64,000 bases of DNA, from assembly GCA_016800925.1 (NCBI GenBank), contig JABCPU010000059.1:124001-188000 (forward strand), given 5' to 3'. This DNA comes from Suillus spraguei. Taxonomy: Eukaryota > Basidiomycota > Agaricomycetes > Boletales > Suillaceae. A model generated the notes under the pieces. The model was given only the letters and a program-made list of their open reading frames with translations. It made no database searches and was not told where the DNA came from. A program made the translations under genes and the position numbers. Below, one piece after another: positions 20,276 to 31,506 of the stretch (position 1 is the stretch's first letter; each line of letters opens with the position of its first letter).

Positions 20276-22105
20276 ATGGCAAGGACGGGTCATTCCACTC
20301 ACTTGACTTCTGGCAGAAATAGGGCACGTCAACCACAGACACAGAAGCTCACGGAAAACGAAATTTCGGAGTTGAAGAACTACCTTCCTGAGTGGACCGC
20401 GGCCAAAAGGGGTGAGAAGTGAGGGGTTTTCACTGCAATTGCCAGGGCAGCCAGGTTGTTTGCTCCTAAAGTCGACCAAGGACAATGGAAAAAGAGGAAG
20501 CAGGTGATGCGTCTTCGTTGTGTTGAAAAACTACAATTTTAACATCTTATTCTTCCATCAACTCTCGGATGTATAAGACTTGGTTGTTCAACAACAAGAA
20601 AAGGAAGGAAAGGAAGGACATGATAAAGTATGGGAGGAAATGGACACCTAGGATGGTGGTCTACCAGCAGAAGCGCGAAGAGGTGCTAAAGAGGATTGAG
20701 GATGAGTCTGGGGCAAAGCCAGGAGATCCCGGTATGTTCAAACATTATCAGGGGGCTGTGAAGAGAGTCATGGCTGAATTGGACGATGACGAGTTGGAGA
20801 AGGCAAAAGAAACAGTGGAAGAATGGTCAAACAGCTTTCCTCCTCCGGAGATACAAGCAGAAGTTGCTCGTAAGAAGGGACTGGCATATATGGAGCACTT
20901 TCGAAAGAGATGTGGAGGCAATGCGGGATGAGAGTTTTTGTGTTGTCAGCTTGGAAGAATGAACAGGGAGAGGTTCTGTTTGGGATGTAAGTCAATTGTG
21001 TCTGTCATCGCCAATCTTCGATCTCAATATATGTGTGCAGGCATGATGATAATGAGGCATTAGGAGATGGGGACAGCTTCATGAAGACAAAGGACTGGGA
21101 GGACATTGAGCCAGTATGGCAGGAGTACGCCCAGGAATAGTTCGGTGAGTGTTTGAACTTTGGATGCAAGAATGAATTTGTTGATCATCACAATGATAGG
21201 TGCCGGGGCACAGGACGGAGCACGACAGGTCAAGGGAGGTCGCAAAAGAGTCAGAAAACCAGCTTTTGAACTCGACACAGATGGGGATGGGATGCCATTG
21301 CTTCCAGACATCATGGAAACAAAACTTGAGGAGAAGAAAGCCATAGTCAGGGTGTTTCTTACATCGCACTACAGTGAGTCTTTCGTGGCAACATCCGAGA
21401 TGTTGCTGAATGCATGGACACAGGAATATGTTCCGGGAATGACAAGGCTGTTGTGACTTTGTGGCAAGGAAGTATCTTCCGGTGGATATTGACCTGAAGG
21501 AGCCTTCGAAGTTGCAAAACTGGGACACGACGGCCTTGCTCAATTTCTGGTATGCTCAGCAGGAAACAGGAAAAGATTCAACATTCCTGTTCAAAGCATG
21601 GAAGAACAAGGATGGGGACATGGTACCATCTGTGGTATCCGGCAAGTCGCCATCTCGTCTGACTCATAAAGTGAGAATGCAGAAGAGTGGAACTCTCCAA
21701 AGGCCCTGGGATCCATCAACCGAAGCCAAGAGTGATACCGACAGTGAAACTCATGACAAGGAGGATGACATTGATGATGACTCGGCTGATGGTTGATCCC
21801 CGCTGAAGAAACCCAGACAAATAGCACACCTATCTTCAGCACCCAAGGAGACAGAAGTTCCATGTTCAATGCCGGAGCCTCGCCCGGCCAGGCCGGCCAA
21901 GGCAGGTGCACTTTTGACATCACAGATGGGCGACCTCCTGGCCGGGTTCACTGAGGAAGTGGAAGAGAGGAACACATTGCCAGAACCAAGGAGTATACAG
22001 GGCAAGAAAGCTGTCATTGAACCATCCGCAAGGACCACCCTGAGTAAGTCTCAAAAGCCGGTAGACAGTACACTTCGAGTAACCAGGGCAAGGGGAAGGA
22101 AATAA
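20276..22105 (+). CDS. Hypothetical KDZ-element companion protein (divergent from transposase)
   Basis: Starts at the ATG at 20,276 (MARTGHSTH) and proceeds through exon-like pieces: ENEISELKNYLPEWTAA, an in-frame TGA near 20,420, GVFTAIARAARLF, then 20,569-20,931 (helical, with RKWTPRMVVYQQKREEVL), a piece ending WQEYAQE near 21,140, 21,160-21,456, and 21,461-21,796 with NWDTTALLNFWYAQQETGKD. It ends in a proline/charge-rich tail at 22,105. It recalls proteins that often accompany KDZ transposases in Agaricomycetes, but I know no function. It is head-to-head with the transposase, with about 250 bp between starts. The TGA in a CGA-like context suggests it is decaying. Confidence 0.55.
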
Positions 22106-22406
22106 TGTACATATACCAAACTGCCCCCATGTTTACCACATTTTCATCATTTGTCACACTTCTCAAAACACAGTGTCCCACTTCCAAAATGTTGAATCCT
22201 AAGCACCGAGTTCCAAACGAATCCTGATCACCGAGTTCCAGACGACTCCCGATCACCGAGGTCTGGCACCCGGGTATCAATCATTGGTAGTTGGTATTAG
22301 ACATTAGGGTTTGTGCATCATCTAAAATAAATTGGAAATGTCATTGTTATACATGAAAAATTCAGTGGTTCACATGATGTAAGTATGTGAATGAATATCC
22401 AAATAT

Positions 22407-23423
22407 TTACATATGGGGTTGATCATCACACTTTTCAATGAGGGTATCTAATACAAGCAGCAATTCAGAGCTCATCTGTTTGGCCCTTTGCAACCTCCGG
22501 AGGTCCATATCAGCTCTTCTGAGTTTGTCGGATGTGTCAGCCCAAGCCACTCGGAATGGTCGGTCAGCCTCAAGGAGTTGATGTACGGTAGGCTCCAGAA
22601 GATGGCTATGACGCTGTTGGTAATGGTCCAGGCGATCCAGGATTGATTCAACTTCAAGAAAATTAGCAGAAAGATACATGATGAACAATTAAATGCTCAC
22701 ATTCTGTTTGATCATATGACCCTAGGGGCATGAACTCCCTAAGCATGGCACACAGGTCTTCATTGCTGAGTTCCGGTATGGGAGACTGACATTTAGGAGG
22801 TGTTGCATGTGCTTGGGACATTACATCAACAATAAAAATGAGATGGTATGAATGAACTCACCTGGAATTGCTATTCCTGGGATAGCTGGAGCATCAATCT
22901 CAACATCAGCACATTCCGGTGCTTCATCACAATCAATAAGATCATCATCAGGCCCTAGGTACAAGTCCGGATCATTGAACAAAGGCAGTTCCTCAGGCTG
23001 AGCCGGGTATAAATGATCTGGATGGATTGAATGAACATCCAAAGTTGGATTATCTAAATGTGAATTGAGAAACCTACCAGGAACTGCATCCAAGACATCC
23101 AGAACACCTGATGACCCAGAATCATAGTCGATCTCATCATCCGGCCCAAGGTATACATCATCACATGCATCTAATAAATGTCCAGTCAATTGTAAGATAT
23201 ACTCAAAGCAACACATACCTGATGAAATCCGGGACTCAGTCTCATCATCCGGCCCAAGGTATACATCATCCAGTGCATCTGGTCCATCTCCGGTCAATTG
23301 AGAGCTGTACTGAAAGCACAACATACCTAGTGAAATCCGGGACTCAGTTGAGTCATTCACATCCATTGAGTTGTATTCAGTGACCGGAGGTTCATAAAAT
23401 CTGACTGCTGGTTGAGATCTCAT
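22407..23423 (-). CDS. Acidic hypothetical protein with DDVYLGPDDE repeats
   Basis: Two exon-like blocks. The 5' block (23,423-22,821) has two long direct repeats, each ending DDVYLGPDDE, and a third weaker copy (DPDLYLGPDDD). The 3' block (22,688-22,407) is helical, with QRHSHLLEPTVHQLLEADRPF. A possible middle exon lies near 22,800-22,690 (PIPELSNEDLCAML). Very acidic and probably nuclear or cytosolic; no family recognised. Lies inside the KDZ element in the same orientation as the transposase. Confidence 0.5.
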
Positions 23424-23641
23424 GATGTCTGATCAACTGATCAAACTGATTGATAACTGATAACTTTGAAGTTGAACACATGGCTGGCAATGGCCGAAAG
23501 TTGAACCACGACCAAACAAAGACAAACAATCAATGCTTATCAAGATCGTCCTTCAATTGTCTGGTTTCCTTTGAAACTTCATCCTAGTGATAACAGATTT
23601 CAAACTTATCTCAAGCTTTCACATCTTTCAACTCAATCTAA

Positions 23642-25784
23642 ATGTCTACTCCAGTTCAAACCTCTTTGGCCGGTCTCAAGGCAACCACTGCTCAGATTGT
23701 GGGCATCATCGCTGGGGCACGGCTCATGCCTGCCAGCACTGGCCAAGCCCACCTTGCTCTGACAGCACAAGTCACTAATCTTGTGGTAAGTACCATTCAT
23801 GTGTTAATATTACATTTGGTTTTTCTAAGATCTGTTTAGGCTGAGATAGTCAGGGAGCATGAGAAAGGGCCTTACGTGCCCGGCATCATTGCATCCTGCT
23901 CCAAGGAGTTGATGAGAGTCAGGTCCATGACTCCCCGGGTGTGGCCCAACTGGCACAGCATCGGCCATGATGACCCCCGGGTGTTGAAACACTCCTGGCG
24001 CAGCAAGATTTGTGCCTGGGAGGCATTAGGTGACCATTCAGGTGATCTCCCTGTCATGCCTAACCCTTCCATTGGCACAATTACTGTGGACCTTCCCTCC
24101 CCACCCGTCATCGCCGGCAATGTCACTGGTTCTTCCACCCACATTACCTCCGAGCTCCGGGACAAAGGAAAAGGTAAGGCGGTTGTTGCTGACCCAGAGC
24201 TGGATGTGGAAGGGAGCAGGAAGAGGAAGTCCCCCATGATGTCTGGATACTCTTCCTCACCTCCGAAGTTGGCGAAGAAGGGTCGCAAGCGGGTCAAGGC
24301 AACTCGCCATGTGAAGCCGAAGGTGTTTGTGGAGTTGGAAGATGATGAAGACACAATTGTTCAGGTATGTCGTCCAGCTCATTGTTTTCATTCTCTCAAT
24401 TTTCTGTAGCCTATTTCGAGTGGAGTGCTGGCGCTCAACGTTCCACGGCCTTCCACAATTGGTGTAGGGACACCTCATTCCCCTCGTTCACCACGTTCCC
24501 CAAAGAAGCAATTGTTTGGTCCTGCTTCAGTAAGTAATATTTAGTTGTCCGGCACTTGGAAAAATGCTTATATATCATCAGCTCATTGCCGGCAGTCCAC
24601 CCAAGGTGATGGTGAGTCATGATTCTTTGTCCAGACCTCCCGCCTGTACTTACCCATTGTCAGGCCACCTCCGGCAGTCATCCGGAGGTTGTTGAGACCC
24701 CCCAGGCAATGTCCAGCACTCTAGCTGAGGAACCTGCAGTCATGGATACAGGTGATATTCTCATTCCTGGCCCAGTGAGTACTTTAATGAATTCCAATGA
24801 GTCCATCAACTAATGGAACCCACAGAACAACCCCTGCCATTATTGCACCCAGGAGAAGTGGCCCTGCGCCACTCGGTTGGACAGGAGGACCCATGCCCCA
24901 TGTTTGTTGTGCGTCCGCTGTGCCACCAAGAAGATCAAATGTGTCCCAGCATCCATGGGATCCCACCAAAACATATTCGAGGGAAGTCTACCACCCGGCA
25001 GGCTCGCTCCAGGACACCTTCCAGAGCTCCCTCCAATGCGCCGGCTGCCTCGCAGTCCAAAGCCCAAACTTGCAGTCAATCTTGTGGCCCCTCCAGCACT
25101 CCTGCTGTCCCTGCTGTGACCACACCCAAGGCACAGTCCCGTGGGCGCAGCAAGACAATCACTGCCCCCAAGACACCTGCACCTGCATCAGCTTGTGAGT
25201 CACCCCAATTGTCTATGACCATCTGACCTTATCTTTCACTTAGCTATTGCTATTCCGTCTTCAAGCGCCGCAGTGCCTCGTCTGGCACTTGATGTGCCCA
25301 TGCCGGATCTCCATTCCATGGCAATTGCGATTCGGGATGGTGCCACTCGAATTGCTCTTCTTGAGGCTTGTGTGGCGGAGCAGGATGGTAATATTGATAC
25401 CCTGCAACGCCTCCATGAGGGCCTTCGTCACAAAGTCATGGACCGGCACCCTTCATTTCCACTTCCCGACTCTCCTGTCAATGCAACCTTTTGCTTGATC
25501 AATCTGTCCCTCTGTCCATCTCACCCCTCCCATCTGCACTTGCTCCCCTCATTGACTTGGATATGGCAGGAATGGAGCCTCCGTCTCCGAAAGTCCAGCC
25601 TGCATCTATCATTGAGGGTCTCATATTTGAGCTGAGCCAGATTCAGCCTGAGGGTCCACAAACGTCCGGCGAACTTGTGGACCCAGATGATCCGGGCAAC
25701 CTTGTGCCAGAATATGATTCTGATGATATGGATGTTGAGGTGAAGGTTGAACCCTCTGCTGATGAGGGTGAAATGGCTACATAA
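23642..25784 (+). CDS. Cysteine-containing hypothetical companion protein of the KDZ element
   Basis: Multi-exon: 23,642 (MSTPVQTSL) to ~23,785; ~23,840-24,365 (GPYVPGI...WPNWHSIGHDD...SWRSKICAWE, then a basic KRKSPMM/KKGRKRVK stretch and an acidic LEDDEDTI tail); short exons to 24,780; then ~24,810-25,190 with a CHYCTQEKWPCA...PCLLCVRCATKKIKC cluster; and ~25,245-25,784, helical with LDVPMPDLHSMAIAIRDGATRI, ending acidic. The Cys-rich segment (C-x2-C...C, then C-x2-C-x2-C-x5-C) suggests a zinc site and so perhaps DNA binding. Exon borders are approximate. Confidence 0.55.
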
Positions 25785-25984
25785 GTGTATGTTCATAGAT
25801 GTATATACAATGATTGAATGAATGTCAGTGCTGGATGCCAAGTCCGGAAATCCAGAACTGGATACTGGAGATTCACAATGGATATTTCACGAATGCTGGA
25901 TATCTGGCTACCTCAAACACAACACACAATTGAAAGAATTTGAAACATACCTGTCGAGTTACCTTGTGCCGGGTGCCGGGTCAC

Positions 25985-27960
25985 ATTGTGAAACATATCA
26001 TTCCATATATCTTAAGTGCTGAACCCCGAACCCCAGGACCCTGGAGTTGGGACTCATCACCATGTGACAGATATCGATCCACATATTTGATGTGCTGAAC
26101 CCTGAACTCCGGCACTCGGGAGTTAGAACAATGTGAGGCAATACAAAGATATTGATTGACACATGTTGAGTGCTGAACCCCGAACTTCGGCACCTGGCAC
26201 TCGGGACTCAGGCCTTGGAACTTATAACAATGTGAAAGATGTCGATGCACATTTTCTATCACCAAACCCCAAACCCCGGCACCCGGGAGTTAGAAATATG
26301 TGAGGCAATACAAAGATATTGATTTACACGTGGGGAGTGCCGAACCCCGAACTCCGGCACCCTGCAGTTGGGAATCTGGACTCGGGACTCATAACCATGT
26401 GAAAGATATTGATCCACATATTTAACCACCCAACCCCGAACCCCAGCACCCGGGAGTGAGAACAATGTGAGTCAATACAAAGATATTGATGTACACATGT
26501 TGAATGCCGAACCCCGAACTCTGGCACCCGGCACTCGGGACTCAGGACTTGGTACTCATAACAATGAGACAGATATTGATCCACATATTTTAACACCGAA
26601 CCCCGAACCCCGCCACCCATGAGTTAGAACCATGTGAGGCAATACAAAGTTGAGTCCCGAATCACGATCACCGAGTGCCGGGTTACCATGTGAGGCAATA
26701 CCATGATATTGATTTACACATGTTGAGTGCTGAACCCCGAGCTCCGGCACCCAGGAGTTAGCACAATGTGAGGCAATACCATGATATTGATTTACACAAG
26801 TTGAGTGCCGAACCCCGAGCTCCGGCACCCGGCACTCGGGGATCGGCACTCAACTTGTGTAAATCAATATCATGATATTGCCTCACATTGTGCTAACTCC
26901 CGGGTGCCAGAGCTCGGGTTCGGCACTCAACATGTGTAAATCAATATCATGGTATTGCCTCACATTGTGCTAACTCCCGGGTGCCGGAGCTCGGAAGTCC
27001 CGAATCCCGAGTGCCGGGTGCTGGAGTTTGGGGTTCGGCACATAAAATATGTGGATCGAGGTCTTTCACATTGTTTTGACTGCCGAACCCTGAGCTCTGG
27101 CACTCAGGGTTTGGCACTCAACATGTGTAAATCAATATCATGGTATTGCCTCACATTGTGCTAACTCCCGGGTGCCGGAGCTCGGGGTTTGGCAGTCAAA
27201 ACAATGTGAAAGACCTCAATCCACATATTTTATGTGCCGAACCCCGAACTCCGGCACCCGGCACATGGGACTCGGGACTTCTGAGCTCCGGGACCTGGCA
27301 CTCGGCACTCGGCACTCGGGACTTGGTACTCATAATGTGAAAGATCTTGAGCAACATATTGTCAGTGCTGAACCCTGAACCCCAGCACCCAGCACTCGCG
27401 ACTCGGGACTCAGGACAATGTGAGGCAATAGACACCTATTGATCCACACATTCTAAGTGCCGAACTCCAAACTCCGAAATCTGGTAGTCTACTATTTAGG
27501 GGTTCGCGCTTCGGTACTCGGGCTTTTGCACTTGAGACCGAAAACAATGTTAGGCAATAAAATGACTTTGATCCACACATTTTTGGTAGATATCTTTTTC
27601 ATCTCAAATCTCCAATCTCGAGTGCCAAACCCCGAATCCTGAAATCCGGTAGTCTACAATTTTGGGGTTCGGTCCTCGGGACTCAGACACATGTCAGGCA
27701 ACAACAAAACTTTGATCCACACATTTTTGGTAGATGTCTGTTTTGTCTCGAATCTTGAGTTTCTAGTTTCTAGTTTCAGTACTCTGCACCCGCACCCGGC
27801 ACTCAGCACTAGATGATTCCACACATGGACTTTAAATCTTTCACCTTGTGTGTTGTGTTTCGGGTGTCTGGGTATCTGGAATTCAGGAAATCTCTAGTTT
27901 GAATCTCCAGTTTCGAGTTCCTGGATTCGGGACTTGGCACCCGGCACCCGGCACCTCAAT
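25985..27960. repeat. Right inner minisatellite with internal inversion
   Basis: Tandem ~85-100-bp units (GTGCCGAACCCCGAACTCCGGCACCCGG and ACAATGTGAGGCAATAC words) related to 13,685-15,560. Orientation flips at about 26,838. From there to about 27,190 the units run in reverse, before returning to the original direction. Later units (27,450-27,960) are more diverged. Confidence 0.88.
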
Positions 27961-28114
27961 TATTGATGAATGTCAGACATGATGAATTCAGGTTTTCGTG
28001 CTTCAGGGTTTAGATTTTGGTGGTCGATGGTAGGTATATGCACTCATAGGGTGCATGTATCCTATGTGTTTGATTCTCTGGTGGCTACATCAGCTGTACG
28101 TCTTTATGATACAT

Positions 28115-28735
28115 ATCTAGGCCCACCCGTATATGTAATATATTTTACCTCGGCCCACCCGTCTATGTAAAATTTCCCCACATCGGCCCACCTGTCTATG
28201 CAATAAATATTTTACTGCACCCTCGGCCCACCCGTCTATGTAAAATTCCCCCACATCGGCCCACCTGTCTATGCAATAAATATTTTACTGCACCCTCGGC
28301 CCACCCATATATGTAATATTCTCTCACCTCGGCCCACCCGTATATGTAATATTCTCTCACCTCGGCCCACCCGTATATGTAATATTCTCTCACCTCGGCC
28401 CACCCATATATGTAATATTCTCTTACCTCGGCCCACCCATCTATGCAATAATATTTGCCTTGCATCTCTCTTCAGCCCAGCTGTCTATAATATCCTACTC
28501 TACATACTACCCAGATGGGCCCACCCATCTCTGTCAGGGATGATATCCCCCTGGCCCATCTGTCAACATCAGAAATCATGTTTCCCTTGGCCCACCTGTC
28601 TCTCCCAAAAATACAAGTCTCCTGGCCCACCCGTCTCCATCGGAAATAATATTCCCCCCGGCCCATCCGTCAACATCGAGGATATACATGACCTCGGCCC
28701 ATCATCCACTGGCCCGTCTTTGACGGGATATTATG
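28115..28735 (-). repeat. Right subterminal minisatellite (GGCCCACCCGTCTATG repeats)
   Basis: About fifteen units of 30-70 bp with the core GGCCCACCCGTNTATGTAATAT, including an exact-looking run of ~40-bp units at 28,310-28,440. It is the mirror image of 11,395-11,760. Confidence 0.88.
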
Positions 28736-28773
28736 TGGGTCGGGTGACCCGTATAGTACGGAGTTTGTCACTG
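28615..28773 (-). repeat. Right terminal inverted repeat of the KDZ element
   Basis: Inverted copy of 11,321-11,480. Its outer tip reads CTCCGTA-like then TGTCACTG on the plus strand, overlapping the last minisatellite units. Confidence 0.75.
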
Positions 28774-30544
28774 AAGGGGCTCACCACATTCCATGTACCA
28801 ATGTCCTTCCATGTCCTTGCCTCGTCCACATAGCTCCATTTGGTGTGTAGTTTGTTTTATGTTCATTATCACTGATTCCATGGCAAGTCTTATTACATGT
28901 TGCATCATGCTGCAGCTGCCTCGCACTATGTTTACATAGTGGCAGTTACTTCACTTGAGCGCTACTGATCTTGCCTAATGCATCCCGAGTACATACAATA
29001 TAGAATATAAGCACCGCATAGCCTGCACAATATAGTACCTCGTTTTCACCGTACTATAGGTCAGGATTAGTGTCTAGCTCTGGATCTACCCAGTAGTAGA
29101 CTTAGTCTTTAAAGTTTCTTTACCACTGTAACAAACATATTGGCGCTGGCCTTAAAACCCTATCTTTTGGCGCACGTCTCACGTCTATAGGAATCTCTGC
29201 CAGTCCAAAGGCCGTCTTACCCCTTTAGCATTGCCGGTGGTATCTCATGCTTACTGCACACCATACTGACTGCTGCACCATGTTCCACGTACCAATGTCC
29301 TCCCATGTCCTTGCTGCGTCCACATAGCTCCATTTGGTGCATTGTTTGTTTTATGTTCATTATCACTGATTCCACAGCAAGTCTTATTACATGTCGCCTC
29401 ATGCCACAGCCGCCTTGCGCTATGTTTACATATGGCGGTTACTATACTTGAGCGCTACTGATCTCACCTAGAGCATTCCGAATACATACGATTTAGGATA
29501 TAAGCACCACGTACCCCACATGATACAGTACCTGATTTTACCCCATTGCACGTACTATAGGTCAGGATTATTGTCTAGCTCTGGAACCACCCAGTAGTAG
29601 ACTTAGTCTTTAAAGTTTCCTTACTGCTCATTAATCGATTATGCTTGTTCACTGTTACTGCTGGACTCTTGATTGCTATTTTGACTGAACTTCTACTTCT
29701 TACGCACTGCTACTTTACCACTGAAAGTACTGTGGCCTTCTTTACTGTTTCTTTGCACCGCTCGCAACTTTAACCACTGATATTGTTGCTCATCACTGCT
29801 TGCTTGACACTACTGTTACTGACTTTGTTTCAACAACGCTAGTACCACTACTTACTACGCTAGTTCCAGCAGCATCACCACTGACCACAGCAACTTACCA
29901 CTGACTACAACGCTACATTCTCACATTGGTTTGACTCAAACTTGACCATACTAACAGGCATCCCCCTTTAGGGTCAAACGCTCTTGTTTCGCAAGTGAAG
30001 CAGACTAGACAGAGCGCAAGACCACACATACTAACTTAGGAGGTAGTTTATCTACAGCCCAGGTTAGGTTGTATCTTTACACCACTCATTAATCAATATC
30101 GCTTGTTCACCATTACTGCTGGCATACCACTAGATCATTGACCCCTATTTTGATTTGACTTCATGTTCACCACTGCTTTACCACTGAAAGTACTGTGGCT
30201 TTCTTTACTGTTTCTTTGCACCGCTTGCACTTTACCGTACCGCTAACATTATCACTCATCATTGCTTGCTCAGTGCTACATTTTCAAGCATTGTTTCAAC
30301 CACGGTAGTACCACTACATACAATGCTAGTTCCGGCAGCATCTTCGCTAGCCACAGCAACTTACTGCTGACCACGATGCTACATTCACTCACTGGATTGA
30401 CTAGGATAAGACTATACTAACAGGCATCCCCCTTTAGGGTTGAACGCTCTTGTTTAACAAGTGAAGCAGACTAGATGGAGAGCAAGACTCACATACTAAC
30501 TTAGGAGGTAGTTTATCTACAGCCCAGGTTAGGTTGTATTTACA
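28774..30544. mobile_element. Older family B LTR, 5'-truncated at the KDZ end, split by a younger copy
   Basis: Pieces 28,774-29,126 and 30,082-30,544 align, end to end, with the inside and the 3' half of family B LTRs (for example CATCCCCCTTTAGGGT and TTTATCTACAGCCCAGGTT near the end). The missing 5' ~130 bp coincide with the KDZ transposon border. The second piece begins CCACTCATTAATC, which is the natural continuation of the first. Confidence 0.75.
29127..30081. repeat. Full-length family B LTR (solo), nested
   Basis: About 955 bp, from TGTAACAAACATATTGG to TTGTATCTTTACA. The bases CCAC(T) occur at both junctions (29,123-29,127 and 30,082-30,086), consistent with a 4-5-bp target duplication inside the older LTR. 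Confidence 0.78.
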
Positions 30545-31036
30545 ACAGGAGGCATGCAGTGAGCATCTGGAAAAGCTGCTATGTTGCAGAGAACATACTA
30601 GGAGGTTGCACTCACCCTCTGTGATGAGGCTCTGGTCATATGCTCTTAATGGTTGGCCAGCCATCCTTGGAACACTAGAGAGAAGCCTCCTGGAGGAGGG
30701 GGTCTCTCAGACTATATATTTGCTACATAATAATATGGTCTGACAGTACATGGAAACATCTTCAAAGTGCTGCCAAGGGTGCTGTCAAACTTGAACAGCA
30801 ATATCATCAATATGTTTGCTGAGCCAAGCAGAGATATTCCAGTGGAACTTTTTCAAGGTCGATATCTGGTAATGAGATTCTGGTGAGCAATAGGGTAGTG
30901 GCTCTTGATTGACAGAGTGGAGAGGGACACTGCCACTCAGTGGCATTTGATGGAACTATTAGTGGGTCTTTCTGAGCTACTTGTATTCGGTCATGTTTAT
31001 CTCTCAACCTGTGAACTATCCATTCTCGCCATTGAT

Positions 31037-31299
31037 GCTTAGCAATGTCTTGTGTGAATCAATTTTTGTTTGTATATGCATAGAACCATTGGCTGCCATA
31101 TGCTTACTGTGGACTCAGATACTCCATGGTTGGGGGAAAGAGCCATATGACTTTGTATACAAGTCTTTTTGACCCCAAGTAGATAATGAATATACTTGAC
31201 AGAGTGCCCACGTCGATGTAGAACAGGAATTCCAGCCTTTAAATTATCTGAAATAGTGTGCAGCGGCATTGTTGGAGTCTGGACAACCAAATGTTGCAA
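31037..31299 (-). pseudogene. N-terminal helix-turn-helix fragment of a Tc1/mariner-like transposase
   Basis: Reads MPLHTISDNLKAGIPVLHRRG then HSVKYIHYLLGVKKTCIQ, a helix-turn-helix like the N-terminus of Tc1/mariner-type transposases common in Agaricomycetes. No DDE part follows, so it is a remnant. The rest of 30,546-31,382 holds no supported gene. Confidence 0.45.
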
Positions 31300-31382
31300 T
31301 CAAGCACTTACTCAGGTGCTTATGGGGTCCTTGCATGGGCATTTCTGATGCACAAGTTTTGATTGGAATCAGCTGTAAGTTA

Positions 31383-31467
31383 GAGTCAGTTTGGTAACTC
31401 GATATTTGCCAGGATGTGCATCTGGCACAATGTGAGTTGCACTGGCAGGCTGCTTCGGCCAGTTGGA
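31383..31467 (+). repeat. Harbinger left terminal inverted repeat
   Basis: Pairs with 35,159-35,243 with about seven mismatches over 85 bp, counted by eye. Confidence 0.9.
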
Positions 31468-31506
31468 GTCCAAACCTTCCTTACCTACTGACCAGCACCA
31501 CCCACA

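Larger units (their letters stand above)
11321..28773. mobile_element. Giant KDZ (Kyakuja-Dileera-Zisupton) DNA transposon with TET/JBP cargo, ~17.5 kb
   Basis: The two outer ends are inverted copies. The left begins CAGTGAAC...CTCCGTATTATAC; the reverse complement of the right begins CAGTGACAAACTCCGTACTA. Similarity continues for about 150 bp, including a shared block near 11,410-11,460 and 28,650-28,700 that reads TATCCTC, then GACGGATGGGC, then AATATTATT. Inside lie mirror-image subterminal minisatellites, a TET/JBP-like dioxygenase, a KDZ transposase and several companion genes. KDZ elements carrying TET/JBP genes are established in basidiomycetes. I find no matching direct target duplication. 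The left flank is Harbinger and the right flank is the inside of a family B LTR, so one side was probably rearranged later. Confidence 0.8.

Noticed and set aside
28196..28465. Minus-strand repeat protein (YGWAEVREYYI repeats)
   Set aside because: Pure translation of the GGCCCACC minisatellite; no splice or start evidence.
11321..28773. Giant Starship-like element
   Set aside because: Starships carry a tyrosine recombinase (DUF3435) captain at one end and belong to ascomycetes; here the transposase is KDZ, with inverted ends.
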